The notes: generated by a model from the letters alone, not told the origin. Numbered from the stretch's first letter, positions 17,501-26,684 are shown. The stretch: DNA of 64,000 bases from UBA2357 sp041678045 (GCA_041678045.1 JBAYOV010000015.1:1-64000); one strand, 5' to 3'. Numbers and translations: made by a program.

Positions 17501-18850
17501 TTACGCCTGCTCGCGTTTGTGCAGGCGTACTTCCGCCCGCAAGCCACTTTCTGGCGCATTGCTCAGCCTGATGTCGCCGCCCTGGGCACGGATCAGGTTG
17601 CGGGCGATGGCCAAGCCCAGGCCAGTGCCCCCTGTGTCACGGTTGCGTGACTGTTCAGTGCGGTAAAACGGCTCGAAAACCTTCTCCAGTTCTGCTTCCG
17701 GCAGGCCGGGGCCGTGGTCACGGATCAGGATGCGGAAGGCGTTCATGTCTTCTTCGATGAGGATGTCCACCTGCTGGCCAAATTTCACGCCATTTTCGAT
17801 CAGATTCCACAGCGCCCGGCGCAGTGCGACGGGGTGGCAGAGCGCCGTGTGCGTGGCCAACCCCTGCAGCCGGATTGACCAACCCATGTCCTGGCCGTCC
17901 TCGACCAAGGCGGCCAGCAACCCATTCAGGTCGGTGGGCTGCATGTTGCTGGACGGCTCCAGGCTGCGTGCGTAATCGAGCCCTTCGCGCACCAGGGATT
18001 GCATGGCGTCCAGGTCCGACTGGATGCGGCTGCGCAGATGCGCATCATCCACCTGTTCGGCACGCAGCCGCAGCCGGGTGATCGGGGTCTGCAGATCATG
18101 TGAAATGGCTGCCAGAATGCGGGTGCGTTCTCCGACATGCTCGCGGATGCGCTCCTGCATCTGGTTGAAGGCGCGGGCGGCCTGAATGACTTCGACCGGG
18201 CCGGACTCTGGCAGGGGCGGGCGGTTCGGGTCTTCCCCCAGGGCGTGGGCCGCTTGAGCCAGGCGCGACAGCGGCCGGGTCGCGAGGCGCACCGCCAGCC
18301 AGGCAATCAGGCTGATACCGGCGATCAGGGCCAGTAACGCGGCGGCCAGCCCGCCGGGCCTGAACTGCAGCGCGTGCGCGGGAGGTGGCACGGGCAGGCG
18401 GATGCTGAGCGGTGTGCCATCGCTCAGCGCAGTGGCGAGCAGTAATCGGCTTTGTTGCCCTGGCGGCCCCGGGTGCTCGGGCGTCGGGTGCAGGATGTAC
18501 AGGCGCAGTGGCCGCTCACCCAGCGCGCGTTGGAAGATTTGTGTGAGCTCGATCCGCTCGGGCAGGCGCTGTGCGTCGCCCGGCGGCGGGCGCAGGCTGA
18601 AGCGCAGGCGTCGCCGGCTGAATGAGTCGATGTGCTGGTGACGTTCGTCGGCAGACATCTGTTCGAGCAGATCGAGGGTGGCTGCCACTTCACGGGCAAT
18701 GCCCTCGAAAAGCAGGTCGCGGTCATGGCGCTCGCGTGCGCCCATGAAGAAGGCCAGACTGGTGGCCAACACCAGACTGATGCCGATGAGCCAGATCAGC
18801 ATCAGGCGCGAGAACAGGGTGGTGGCTGGCCATGCCGGATGCCGCTTCAT
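17501..18850 (-). CDS. sensor histidine kinase (EnvZ/CpxA type)
   Basis: A 449-aa membrane kinase. A first membrane helix (about 14-35), a periplasmic domain of about 125 residues and a second helix (about 165-190) precede a HAMP linker. The phosphoacceptor box is SHDLQTPITRLR near 250, the N box NLIENGVKFG near 350, and G boxes DHGPGLP and GGTGLGLA near 385-425. It overlaps the response regulator gene by 4 bp. With the divergent CpxP/Spy-like gene it suggests an envelope-stress or metal signal. Confidence 0.9.
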   Translation of the reverse strand: MKRHPAWPATTLFSRLMLIWLIGISLVLATSLAFFMGARERHDRDLLFEGIAREVAATLDLLEQMSADERHQHIDSFSRRRLRFSLRPPPGDAQRLPERIELTQIFQRALGERPLRLYILHPTPEHPGPPGQQSRLLLATALSDGTPLSIRLPVPPPAHALQFRPGGLAAALLALIAGISLIAWLAVRLATRPLSRLAQAAHALGEDPNRPPLPESGPVEVIQAARAFNQMQERIREHVGERTRILAAISHDLQTPITRLRLRAEQVDDAHLRSRIQSDLDAMQSLVREGLDYARSLEPSSNMQPTDLNGLLAALVEDGQDMGWSIRLQGLATHTALCHPVALRRALWNLIENGVKFGQQVDILIEEDMNAFRILIRDHGPGLPEAELEKVFEPFYRTEQSRNRDTGGTGLGLAIARNLIRAQGGDIRLSNAPESGLRAEVRLHKREQA

Positions 18851-19596
18851 GCGTTGCCGTCCAAACTGGGCCGGACTTCACTGGCGAGCACATAGCCTCC
18901 ATTGCGCACGGTCTTGATGATTGCCGGTTCGCGAGCGTTGTCGCCCAGTCGCTGGCGCAGGCGGCTGACCAGCAGATCGATGGAGCGGTCGAACACCTCG
19001 GCCTCACGCCCTTGTGTGAGCGTCATCAACTGGTCCCGCGTGAGCACCCGTTGCGGATGTTCCAGAAAAACGCTGAGCAGGCGGTATTCGGCGCCCGACA
19101 GGGCAACGACGGTGTCGTCCTGGTCGAGCAGGTGACGGGAAACGGTATCCAGGCGCCAGTGCGCGAAGCTCAGGTAGCGTGCAGCGGGTTGGGCGACGGC
19201 AAGGTTGGGGGGCAGGGCGCGGGCGCGCCGGAGAATGGCGCGGATGCGGGCAAACAGTTCGCGTGGCACAAAGGGCTTGGGCAGGTAGTCATCGGCGCCC
19301 ATTTCCAGGCCAAGAATGCGGTCCATGTCCTCGCCGCGCGCGGTGAGCATCAGCACCGGGGTGTTGCGATGCTCATCGCTGGCGCGCAGGTTGCGGCACA
19401 GGGTGAGCCCGTCCTCGCCGGGCATCATCACGTCGAGTACGATCAGATCGACGGGTTGCCGGGAGAGTACCTGCTTCATCTCACGGCCATCGGCAGCCGT
19501 GAAGCAGCGCAATCCCTGCTTTTCAAGATAGTCGGCGAGCAGGTCACGGATATCGCGGTCGTCGTCTACGATGAGGATGTGATCTGAAGTGTGCAT
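18847..19596 (-). CDS. OmpR/PhoB-family response regulator
   Basis: A 249-aa regulator. The receiver has DDD at about 11-13, the phospho-acceptor aspartate in LIVLDVMMPGEDG near 55, LMLTA and the KPF lysine near 105. A winged-helix domain follows from about 145, ending with the typical IIKTVRNGGYVLA. The start MHTSDHILIV is chosen over upstream in-frame codons because it opens the receiver directly. It is cotranscribed with the kinase and divergent from the Spy-like gene 258 bp away, a likely target. Confidence 0.92.
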   Translation of the reverse strand: MHTSDHILIVDDDRDIRDLLADYLEKQGLRCFTAADGREMKQVLSRQPVDLIVLDVMMPGEDGLTLCRNLRASDEHRNTPVLMLTARGEDMDRILGLEMGADDYLPKPFVPRELFARIRAILRRARALPPNLAVAQPAARYLSFAHWRLDTVSRHLLDQDDTVVALSGAEYRLLSVFLEHPQRVLTRDQLMTLTQGREAEVFDRSIDLLVSRLRQRLGDNAREPAIIKTVRNGGYVLASEVRPSLDGNA

Positions 19597-19854
19597 GGCT
19601 CGGGTGCGGGTTGGGTGTGGCGGAATGTTAAGCCTTACGGGGCCCTGCTTTGTATCCCAGAGTATCAGAGCTGCAGCTGGAAACAGTGACATGCAAAACA
19701 CAGCCTCAGGGACAAATCCGGCTTACACAGGCGTGTTTGAATGCAGGTGTCGCACTGACCAAGACGGGTCGGGCGGGCGGTCCGGTCAGTGGAGGCCGGG
19801 CTCGCGGATGGCACTGTCACTGTATTTCATTCCGACTTATCAAGGAGAGGCATC

Positions 19855-20418
19855 ATGAACAAGCTCACCAAAACGACTTTGGCGATTGCCGTGGCAGGTC
19901 TTGCCGCATTGGGCAGCCTCAACGCGCAGGCATGGGGGGGCGGTGGCCCGGGCATGCGGGATGGCAAGGCCGGCTGGCATCAAATGGCCCCCGAGGACAT
20001 GCAGGCACGCATGGCGCAGCGCATGGAGGTGCAACTGGCGCGTCTGGAATTGGCGCTGGTGCTGACGCCGGAACAAAAGCCGGCCTGGGAAAGCTTCAAG
20101 GCAGGCATGCAAGCCCAGGCCGGGAAGCACTTTGCCCGCATGGCTGAATATCGTGCGGCAGAGCGGCCCGCAACGGCCATCGAGCGCATGCAGCGCATGG
20201 AAACCCATATGGCGGCACGACAGACCGAGTTGGCCGAACGTCGTGAGTTGGTGCAGGGCTTTTATGCAGGCTTGTCCGACGCCCAGAAAACGGTCTTCGA
20301 TGACGAGTTTGGCCGCTTCTCCGGCGTGCGTGGTCAAGGTGCCCGATGCATGCCGGGCGGTGGCGATGGTCCGCGTGATGGGCGTGGCGGGCGTGGCATG
20401 GGGCCGGGGCGCGGCTGA
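19855..20418 (+). CDS. CpxP/Spy-like periplasmic LTxxQ protein
   Basis: A 187-aa exported protein. A Sec signal ends near SLNAQA (residue 25). The mature protein is helical and Met/Gln-rich with two family repeats, LTPEQKPAWESF near 78 and LSDAQKTVFDDEF near 142. The tail is rich in Gly and Arg. Relatives are periplasmic chaperones that also restrain their cognate kinase. AAGGAGAGG lies just before ATG. Divergence from the two-component genes suggests feedback control. Confidence 0.85.
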   Translation: MNKLTKTTLAIAVAGLAALGSLNAQAWGGGGPGMRDGKAGWHQMAPEDMQARMAQRMEVQLARLELALVLTPEQKPAWESFKAGMQAQAGKHFARMAEYRAAERPATAIERMQRMETHMAARQTELAERRELVQGFYAGLSDAQKTVFDDEFGRFSGVRGQGARCMPGGGDGPRDGRGGRGMGPGRG

Positions 20419-20444
20419 GTGCCTGCCTGAGGCCTGAACGGGAA

Positions 20445-20470
20445 AAGGCCACTCCCATGGGAGTGGCCTT
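20445..20470 (+). terminator. terminator of the Spy-like gene
   Basis: A perfect palindrome AAGGCCACTCCC/GGGAGTGGCCTT with a 2-bp centre lies 27 bp after the Spy-like stop. T-richness is limited to the stem end. Confidence 0.6.
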
Positions 20471-20483
20471 GCACACTGCAGAT

Positions 20484-20503
20484 GAGGCCCCTTTCGGGGC
20501 CTC
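20484..20503 (-). terminator. aceA stem-loop
   Basis: GAGGCCCC, loop TTTC, GGGGCCTC sits 7 bp beyond the aceA stop. The stem is strong; no long T-tract follows on the minus strand. Confidence 0.6.
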
Positions 20504-20509
20504 ACCGGA

Positions 20510-21823
20510 TTAGTGGAACTGTTCTTCTTCGGTCGAACCGGTCAGGGCCTTCACGGAGGAAGAGCCGCCCTGGATCACGGTGGTCACGTCGTCGAAGTAG
20601 CCTGCGCCCACTTCCTGCTGGTGCGACACGAAGGTATAGCCCTTCTCGCGTGCAGCGAATTCCGGCTCCTGCACCATGTTGACATAGTGCTTCATACCTT
20701 CGCCGCGTGCATAGGCATGCGCGAACTGGAAGGTGTTGAACCAGTTGACGTGGATGCCGGCCAGGGTGATGAACTGGTACTTGTAACCCATGGCGGACAA
20801 CTCGTCCTGGAACTTGGCGATGGTGGCATCGTCCAGGTTCTTCTTCCAGTTGAAGGACGGCGAGCAGTTGTAGGACAGCAGCTTGCCCGGGCAGGCTGCA
20901 TGCACGGCCTGAGCGAACTCACGGGCAAAGCCCAGGTCCGGGGTGCCGGTCTCGCACCACACCAGGTCGGCGTAGGGGGCATAGGCCACGCCACGGCTGA
21001 TGGCTTGTTCCAGACCGTTCTTGACGCGGTAGAAGCCTTCCTGGGTGCGCTCACCGGTGAGGAAGGGCTTGTCGTTTTCGTCGTAGTCGGAAGTCAGCAG
21101 ATTGGCGGCTTCTGCGTCGGTACGGGCCAGGATCAGCGTGGACACGCCCATGGTGTCGGCAGCGAAGCGGGCCGAGATCAGCTTTTCGATGGCTTCGCGG
21201 GTCGGCACGAGCACTTTGCCGCCCATGTGGCCGCACTTCTTCACGGCTGCGAGCTGATCTTCGAAGTGCACACCGGCAGCACCGGCAGCAATCATGTTCT
21301 TCATCAGTTCGAAAGCGTTCAGCACGCCACCGAAACCGGCTTCGGCATCGGCCACGATCGGCAGGAAGTAGTCGACGAAGCCTTCATCACCCGGATTGAT
21401 GCCACGGCCCCACTGGATCTCGTCGGCACGCTTGAAGGTGTTGTTGATGCGGCGAACCATGGTCGGCACCGAGTCGTAGGCGTACAGCGACTGGTCGGGA
21501 TACATGGTTTCGGAGGTGTTGCCGTCGGCAGCAACCTGCCAGCCGGACAAATACACGGCTTCCAGGCCGGCCTTGGCCTGCTGCATGGCCTGACCGGCGG
21601 TGATTGCGCCGAAGGCATTCACATAGCCCTTCTTGGCGCCACCGTTGACTTTGGCCCACAGCTTCTCGGCGCCATTCTTGGCATAGGTGTACTCGGGCTG
21701 CACGCTGCCGCGCAGGCGCACGACGTCAGCGGCGCTATAGCCACGCTTGACGTTTGCCCAGCGGGGGTTTTCGGCCCAGTCCTTTTCGAGTGCGGCGATC
21801 TGCTGTTCGCGGGTCAGAGTCAT
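20510..21823 (-). CDS. aceA: isocitrate lyase
   Basis: A 437-aa enzyme cleaving isocitrate to succinate and glyoxylate, first step of the glyoxylate shunt. The catalytic signature KKCGHMGGK is near residue 195. Other conserved stretches are SGWQVAADGN near 93 and NCSPSFNW near 320. AAGGAAAC precedes the ATG. It is monocistronic here: aceK and the malate synthase gene glcB lie 18 and 29 kb away, unlike the aceBAK operon of enterics. Confidence 0.97.
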   Translation of the reverse strand: MTLTREQQIAALEKDWAENPRWANVKRGYSAADVVRLRGSVQPEYTYAKNGAEKLWAKVNGGAKKGYVNAFGAITAGQAMQQAKAGLEAVYLSGWQVAADGNTSETMYPDQSLYAYDSVPTMVRRINNTFKRADEIQWGRGINPGDEGFVDYFLPIVADAEAGFGGVLNAFELMKNMIAAGAAGVHFEDQLAAVKKCGHMGGKVLVPTREAIEKLISARFAADTMGVSTLILARTDAEAANLLTSDYDENDKPFLTGERTQEGFYRVKNGLEQAISRGVAYAPYADLVWCETGTPDLGFAREFAQAVHAACPGKLLSYNCSPSFNWKKNLDDATIAKFQDELSAMGYKYQFITLAGIHVNWFNTFQFAHAYARGEGMKHYVNMVQEPEFAAREKGYTFVSHQQEVGAGYFDDVTTVIQGGSSSVKALTGSTEEEQFH

Positions 21824-22197
21824 GATGTTTCCTTGTCTGAATGAAAGTTGGGTTCGGCGGTCGTCTGACAGGCAGCCCCGTCAGGGAAGACCGCACCAGC
21901 TACGGTAGTGAGTGCACTGACCGTACCGGACGGACAAAAGTATAGGGGGGATGTCGCAGAGCAGCAATAGGTCTTATATAAGATATAAGAAAAAATCTTT
22001 TTCTTTTAAAACATTGAATTAAGAATCTAGTTTCGCAATACGGGATGTGAAGTGGCTTTGTGAAATGCCTGGAAGGCGGGTGAGGAGGATTTCATGTTGC
22101 GGTGCAGCAAAAATTTTCTGTGTACATGCCGCCCCGGGGTATGCATGGTGGGTGGTCACCCGCCTGTGCTGCCCCGGGAAAATCGCCCGGGTTTGTC
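21824..22197. other. aceA upstream regulatory region, no gene seen
   Basis: A 374-bp gene-free stretch upstream of aceA. The middle is strikingly AT-rich for this genome. At 21972-21990 there is a TCTTATAT-AAG-ATATAAGA inverted repeat that includes the perfect palindrome CTTATATAAG, followed by an AAGAAAA/CTTTTTCTT near-palindrome. These are candidate operators. A CCCGGG hairpin near 22172-22190 lies just past the rraA stop. Confidence 0.6.
21972..21990. promoter_or_regulatory. candidate operator upstream of aceA
   Basis: An 8-3-8 inverted repeat (TCTTATAT, AAG, ATATAAGA) about 150 bp upstream of the aceA start, in an AT-rich patch. The binding protein is unknown. Confidence 0.4.
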
Positions 22198-22680
22198 TTA
22201 CTCCAGCGGGCTTGCCGAGATGATCACTCCGTCTTCATCCGCATAGACATGTGCGCCGGGGGTGAAAGTGACGCCGCCGAAGGTGACCGGAATGTCGACT
22301 TCGCCGGTATTGCGCTTGACGGTCTTGCGCGGATGCGTGCCGAGCGCAAACACCCCCAGCGGCATGCCGGAAATGGCTGCGGAATCACGAATGCAGCCAT
22401 ACACGATGATGCCGGCCCAGTGGTTGGCCACAGCCAGTTCGGCCAGTTGATCGCCCACCAGGGCGCAGCGCATCGAGCCACCACCATCGATCACCAGCAC
22501 CCGTCCCCGGCCCTCGCTCTCCAGCGTCTTGCGCACCAGCGAGTTGTCCTCATGCAGCTTGAGCGTGCTGACCGGGCCGGAGAAGCTCGGTTGGCCGCCG
22601 TAGCTGCGGAACATCGGGCTGACAACCTGAACCTTGTCATCATGGGCGTCGCAAAGGTCTGCTGTGTGAACGGTGCTCAT
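22198..22680 (-). CDS. rraA: RraA-like protein (RNase E regulator / HMG aldolase family)
   Basis: A 160-aa RraA-family protein. The metal and substrate motif is present as DGGGSMRCALVGDQLAE (about 72-88) followed by the RD of YGCIRDS near 108. In E. coli the homologue inhibits RNase E; other members are 4-hydroxy-4-methyl-2-oxoglutarate/oxaloacetate aldolases, and the GD...RD signature fits the aldolase site. Sequence alone does not choose. The start is MSTVHTAD; longer in-frame forms lack family similarity. Confidence 0.85.
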   Translation of the reverse strand: MSTVHTADLCDAHDDKVQVVSPMFRSYGGQPSFSGPVSTLKLHEDNSLVRKTLESEGRGRVLVIDGGGSMRCALVGDQLAELAVANHWAGIIVYGCIRDSAAISGMPLGVFALGTHPRKTVKRNTGEVDIPVTFGGVTFTPGAHVYADEDGVIISASPLE

Positions 22681-22776
22681 CGTATCGGACTCCATCAATC
22701 GGAAAGTAAACGTGAAAAGCCAGCCACCGGCGTGGGCCGGATGGCTGGCCATCATAACGCATGAAGCGTGGCGGGC

Positions 22777-25056
22777 TCAGGCAGTGACGACTTCGGTTTC
22801 GTCGAATACCAGCTTGACCTTGTCGGCATCGTCGAGATCGATGGTGACCCGCCCGCCGTTGGCGAGTCGCCCGAACAGCAGTTCGTCCGCCAGGGCTGCA
22901 CGGATGGCATCCTGGATGAGTCGTGCCATTGGGCGGGCGCCCATGAGCGGATCGAAGCCGTTTCTGGCGAGCCATGCTTTCAGTGCATCGGTGAAGTGCG
23001 CTTCGACCTTGCGCTCGTGCAGTTGCGCTTCAAGTTGCATGAGGAACTTCTCGACCACTTGCTCGATGATCGTGTTGTCCAGAGCATTGAAGGAAATGGT
23101 CGCATCCAGCCGGTTGCGGAACTCCGGCGAAAACATACGCCTGATTTCCGCCATCTCGTCACCGCTTTCACGCCGGGCCGAGAAACCGATCACCGATTTC
23201 TGCATGGCTTCGGCGCCTGCATTGGTGGTCATGATGATGATCACGTTGCGGAAGTCCGATTCGCGCCCGTTGTTGTCGGTCAGCGTGCCGTGGTCCATGA
23301 CCTGCAGCAGAATGTTGAAGATGTCCGGGTGAGCCTTTTCGATCTCGTCGAGCAGCAGCACGCAATGCGGTTTCTTGGTGATGGCCTCGGTGAGCAGGCC
23401 GCCGTTGTCGAAACCCACATAGCCCGGCGGGGCGCCGATCAGGCGGGAGACCGCGTGACGCTCCATGTATTCCGACATGTCGAAGCGCACCAGCTCGATG
23501 CCGAGGGTGTAGGCCAGCTGGCGGGCCACTTCGGTTTTGCCCACACCGGTCGGACCGCTGAACAGAAAGCTGCCGATTGGTTTCTGCGGGTTGCCCAGCC
23601 CGGAGCGGGACATCTTGATGGCCTTTGCGAGCGCTTCGATGGCCGCGTCCTGGCCGAATACCACGTTCTTCAGGTCGCGCTCCAGTGTCTTCAGGGCCGC
23701 CTTGTCGTCGTTGGACACCGTGCGGGGCGGGATACGCGCGATCTTGGCAACGATCTCCTCGATCTCGGCCTTGCCAATCGTCTTGCGCTGGCGCGACTTT
23801 GGCAGGATGCGCTGGGCTGCCCCGGCTTCGTCGATCACGTCGATCGCCTTGTCGGGCAGATGACGGTCATTGATGTAGCGGGCGGACAGCTCGGCGGCCG
23901 AGCTGAGGGCGGCGGCTGAATACTTCACGCCGTGATGCTCTTCGAAACGGCTCTTCAGGCCCTTGAGGATTTCCACGGTTTCCGGCACCGAGGGTTCGAC
24001 GACATCGACCTTCTGGAAACGGCGGGAGAGGGCGTGATCCTTCTCGAAAATCTGACGGAACTCGTTGTAGGTGGTTGCACCGATGCACTTGAGTTGCCCG
24101 GAAGACAGCGCCGGCTTGAGCAGGTTGGAGGCATCCAGGGTGCCCCCTGAGGCTGCGCCGGCACCGATCAAGGTGTGGATTTCATCGATGAACAGGATCG
24201 CATTCTGGGCTTCGCGCAGTTGCTTGAGCACGGCCTTGAGTCGCTGTTCAAAGTCACCACGGTATTTGGTGCCGGCCAGCAGGGCGCCCATGTCCAGCGC
24301 GTACACCTGGGCATCGCGCAGGATGTCGGGCACCCGGTCCTCGACGATGCGCCGGGCCAGCCCTTCGGCAATCGCGGTCTTGCCCACACCGGCTTCGCCT
24401 ACCAGCAGCGGGTTGTTCTTGCGACGACGGCACAGGGTCTGGATGACACGCTCGATTTCCTTGTCACGCCCGATCAGGGGGTCGATCTTGCCGACCAGGG
24501 CCTGCTGGTTCAGATTCTGCGTGAAGTTTTCAAGCGCGCCGGCAGCCTGGGCGGTTTCGCCTTCCTGCTCGCCATGCTCGCCTTCGGTGCGTCCGGCGGC
24601 GGGGTTGGGTGCGCGCTGCGGGGGCGTCTTGGCGATGCCGTGGGAGATGTAGTTCACCACGTCGAGCCGGGAGATGCCCTGTCTCTGCAGGAAATACACC
24701 GCATGCGAGTCTTTCTCGCCAAAGATGGCCACCAGCACGTTGGCTCCGGTCACTTCCTTTTTGCCGGAGGATTGCACATGGAGGATGGCACGCTGGATCA
24801 CGCGTTGAAAGCCCAGCGTGGGCTGCGTGTCGATCTCGGCCTCGCCTTCGACCTTGGGTGTGTGCTCGTCGACAAAGGCGGTCAGTTCTGCCCGCAGTTC
24901 ATCGATGTTGGCTTCACATGCACGCAGGACATCGGCGGCCGAAGGGTTGTCGAGCAAGGCAAGCAACAGATGCTCGACGGTGATGAATTCGTGACGCTTC
25001 TGTCGCGCTTCGACGAAGGCCATGTGCAGACTGACTTCAAGTTCCTGCGCGATCAT
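22777..25056 (-). CDS. clpA: ClpA, ATP-dependent Clp protease ATPase subunit
   Basis: A 759-aa two-ring AAA+ unfoldase partner of ClpP. The N domain (1-145) is the ClpS-docking region, then an acidic linker. AAA-1 has GEAGVGKTA near 215, and AAA-2 has GPTGVGKTE near 500. The ClpP-binding loop contains IGF (SVIGFSARRESGD near 620). The start MIAQELEVSL is standard for the family. It begins 2 bp after the clpS stop, so the pair is co-translated. clpP is not in the window. Confidence 0.97.
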   Translation of the reverse strand: MIAQELEVSLHMAFVEARQKRHEFITVEHLLLALLDNPSAADVLRACEANIDELRAELTAFVDEHTPKVEGEAEIDTQPTLGFQRVIQRAILHVQSSGKKEVTGANVLVAIFGEKDSHAVYFLQRQGISRLDVVNYISHGIAKTPPQRAPNPAAGRTEGEHGEQEGETAQAAGALENFTQNLNQQALVGKIDPLIGRDKEIERVIQTLCRRRKNNPLLVGEAGVGKTAIAEGLARRIVEDRVPDILRDAQVYALDMGALLAGTKYRGDFEQRLKAVLKQLREAQNAILFIDEIHTLIGAGAASGGTLDASNLLKPALSSGQLKCIGATTYNEFRQIFEKDHALSRRFQKVDVVEPSVPETVEILKGLKSRFEEHHGVKYSAAALSSAAELSARYINDRHLPDKAIDVIDEAGAAQRILPKSRQRKTIGKAEIEEIVAKIARIPPRTVSNDDKAALKTLERDLKNVVFGQDAAIEALAKAIKMSRSGLGNPQKPIGSFLFSGPTGVGKTEVARQLAYTLGIELVRFDMSEYMERHAVSRLIGAPPGYVGFDNGGLLTEAITKKPHCVLLLDEIEKAHPDIFNILLQVMDHGTLTDNNGRESDFRNVIIIMTTNAGAEAMQKSVIGFSARRESGDEMAEIRRMFSPEFRNRLDATISFNALDNTIIEQVVEKFLMQLEAQLHERKVEAHFTDALKAWLARNGFDPLMGARPMARLIQDAIRAALADELLFGRLANGGRVTIDLDDADKVKLVFDETEVVTA

Positions 25057-25058
25057 GC

Positions 25059-25367
25059 TCAGTTTTCCTCCATCACGCATGCCAAAGGGTGCTGGTGCTC
25101 ACGGGCAAAGGACACGACCTGTTCCACTTTGGTCGCTGCGATGTCCTTGGGAAAGACACCACACACCCCTGAGCCTTCCTTGTGCACTTGGAGCATGATC
25201 CGCGTAGCCCGTTCGCGGTCCATGCCAAAAAAACTCTGCAGCACAACCACGACGAACTCCATGGGAGTGAAGTCGTCGTTGAGCAGCAGCACCTTGTAGA
25301 GTGGCGGAGGTTGTGTGCGAGTCCGTTCCGCCTCAAGTAAGAACTCGTCCTGCTTTCGAGTGGCCAT
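25059..25367 (-). CDS. clpS: ClpS adaptor of the N-end rule
   Basis: A 102-aa adaptor that delivers N-degron substrates to ClpA. The hallmark LLNDDFTPMEFVVVVL near residues 27-42 holds the N-degron pocket residues, and HKEGSGVCGVFPKDIAATK follows. The start is either MATRK (used here) or MNLMATRK three codons earlier at 25376. It forms the clpSA operon with the next gene. Confidence 0.95.
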   Translation of the reverse strand: MATRKQDEFLLEAERTRTQPPPLYKVLLLNDDFTPMEFVVVVLQSFFGMDRERATRIMLQVHKEGSGVCGVFPKDIAATKVEQVVSFAREHQHPLACVMEEN

Positions 25368-25376
25368 GAGATTCAT

Positions 25377-25835
25377 TCTAATGAAGTCGGGGCAGAGTGC
25401 AATAGAGGCATCGTAACGATTGGCTGGGTTTTGGGTGTGGCAAGGGTGAGACACGCATGGGTGGAATGGCGCGTAAACGCAACACTGGCGCAACATCAGG
25501 CCTATTGCACTGCACGACAGCTGGAATTGCAGTTTGGCTGGCTAAGATACGGATTTATATGCTCAAGCCTGTCAGGGTGATAAGTTGGGTGTTGCAGTGC
25601 GGAATGAGGTGTGAGTGGCGGGGGTTCGGTGCCTCTTCCCCGGGGCTTGACGCTCTTCGAGCAAGTGCGTAAAAACCTTACTTGTGTGGAATGCAAGGTA
25701 AATCGCACTGGTGCCGGGATTCATGGCTGCTCTGGTGGTTCTGGATGCACGGGTCTGGTTTCGCTGCGCTGAGCATTAATGCACATGCGGGGTTGGCCCG
25801 TAACAAGACAAGCAATTTTGAAGGATTAAGGCAAT
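25377..25835. other. clpS/csp divergent intergenic region, no further gene seen
   Basis: A 460-bp non-coding stretch between divergent clpS and the cold-shock gene. The right part should be the long 5' leader of the cold-shock mRNA. No convincing ORF or tRNA was recognised in the left half. Confidence 0.6.
25647..25675 (+). promoter_or_regulatory. candidate promoter of the cold-shock gene
   Basis: TTGACG and TAAAAA are separated by 17 bp. Transcription would begin near 25682, leaving a leader of about 150 nt, as is usual for cspA-type mRNAs. Confidence 0.5.
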
Positions 25836-26039
25836 ATGGCAACTGGTACCGTGAAGTGGTTCAATGATTCCAAGGGCTTCGGTTTCATTACCCCGGACGA
25901 TGGCAGCGAAGATCTCTTTGCACACTTTTCCGCGATCAACATGAGCGGCTTCAAGACCCTCAAGGAAGGCGAGAAGGTTTCCTTCGAAGTGACTCAGGGT
26001 CCGAAAGGCAAGCAGGCCTCCAACATCCAGAAGGCCTGA
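25836..26039 (+). CDS. cold-shock domain protein (CspA family)
   Basis: A 67-aa single cold-shock domain protein. RNP1 (KGFGFI at 13-18) and RNP2 (LFAHF near 27-31) are present. It binds single-stranded RNA and DNA and melts mRNA structure. AAGGATTAAGG precedes the ATG after a long untranslated leader. It ends in a strong bidirectional terminator shared with rpmG. Confidence 0.95.
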   Translation: MATGTVKWFNDSKGFGFITPDDGSEDLFAHFSAINMSGFKTLKEGEKVSFEVTQGPKGKQASNIQKA

Positions 26040-26147
26040 GCCACTGGCTGAATGGCTTGTGCCGCTCCTGTCTGGATGGGCGCAGGCCGGGAAGGTCTGT
26101 GTCGTGCATCCCAAGTCTGATCGATGATCGTCATGGGTGCGCGGCAT

Positions 26148-26183
26148 AAAAAAACCGCAGTACCGAAAGGTCTGCGGTTTTTT
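26148..26183. terminator. bidirectional terminator, csp / rpmG
   Basis: AAAAAACCGCAG and CTGCGGTTTTTT flank an 11-nt loop. The A/T tracts make it functional in both directions between convergent genes. Confidence 0.9.
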
Positions 26184-26236
26184 ACGTCGTGCTTGCAGCA
26201 GCTGGGGTGAAGCAGGCCTGTGCCCGCCTCACGCTT

Positions 26237-26404
26237 TTACTTGAGCTTGACTTCCTTGTACAGGACATGCTTGCGTACGACCGGGTCGTACTTCATGAAT
26301 TCAAGCTTGTTCGGGGTGGTACGCTTGTTCTTGGAAGCGGTGTAGAAGTGACCGGTACCAGCGGTCGACTCCAGCTTGATTTTTTCGCGGGCGCCTTTGG
26401 CCAT
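26237..26404 (-). CDS. rpmG: 50S ribosomal protein L33
   Basis: A 55-aa L33 of the cysteine-free, zinc-independent form (opens MAKGAREKIK, ends YKEVKLK), the usual type in proteobacteria. It lies 43 bp downstream of rpmB, the standard rpmB-rpmG operon. The ATG is preceded by a GGAGATCATC site. Confidence 0.95.
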   Translation of the reverse strand: MAKGAREKIKLESTAGTGHFYTASKNKRTTPNKLEFMKYDPVVRKHVLYKEVKLK

Positions 26405-26447
26405 GATGATCTCCGTTCAGTTGCGTCGTTGTTGCGTGGCGGGACGC

Positions 26448-26684
26448 TCAGATCTTCTCGCCGCGGGCGCGAAGTTCGGAAACAACCACGTCGATGCCCT
26501 TCTTGTCGATGGTGCGCAGGGCGGCGTTGGACACGCGCAGACGAATCCAGCGGTTTTCAGCCTCGCTCCAGAACTTGCGGTTTTGCAAGTTCGGCAGGAA
26601 GCGACGCTTGGTCTTGTTGTTGGCGTGGGAAACGTTGTTTCCCACCATCGGTGCTTTACCGGTTACTTGGCAAACGCGAGCCAT
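26448..26684 (-). CDS. rpmB: 50S ribosomal protein L28
   Basis: A 78-aa L28, opening MARVCQVTGKAP and containing NNVSHANNKTKRRFLPNLQ. The start is fixed by the family N-terminus; upstream in-frame codons are not part of the protein. It is first in rpmB-rpmG, with its own promoter likely in the 121 bp before it. Confidence 0.96.
   Translation of the reverse strand: MARVCQVTGKAPMVGNNVSHANNKTKRRFLPNLQNRKFWSEAENRWIRLRVSNAALRTIDKKGIDVVVSELRARGEKI

Noticed and set aside
20513..21844. Long open frame antisense to aceA, and similar ones opposite clpA, icd, the symporter and aceK
   Set aside because: They mirror well-recognised genes in GC-rich DNA, have no ribosome-binding sites and no recognisable domains.
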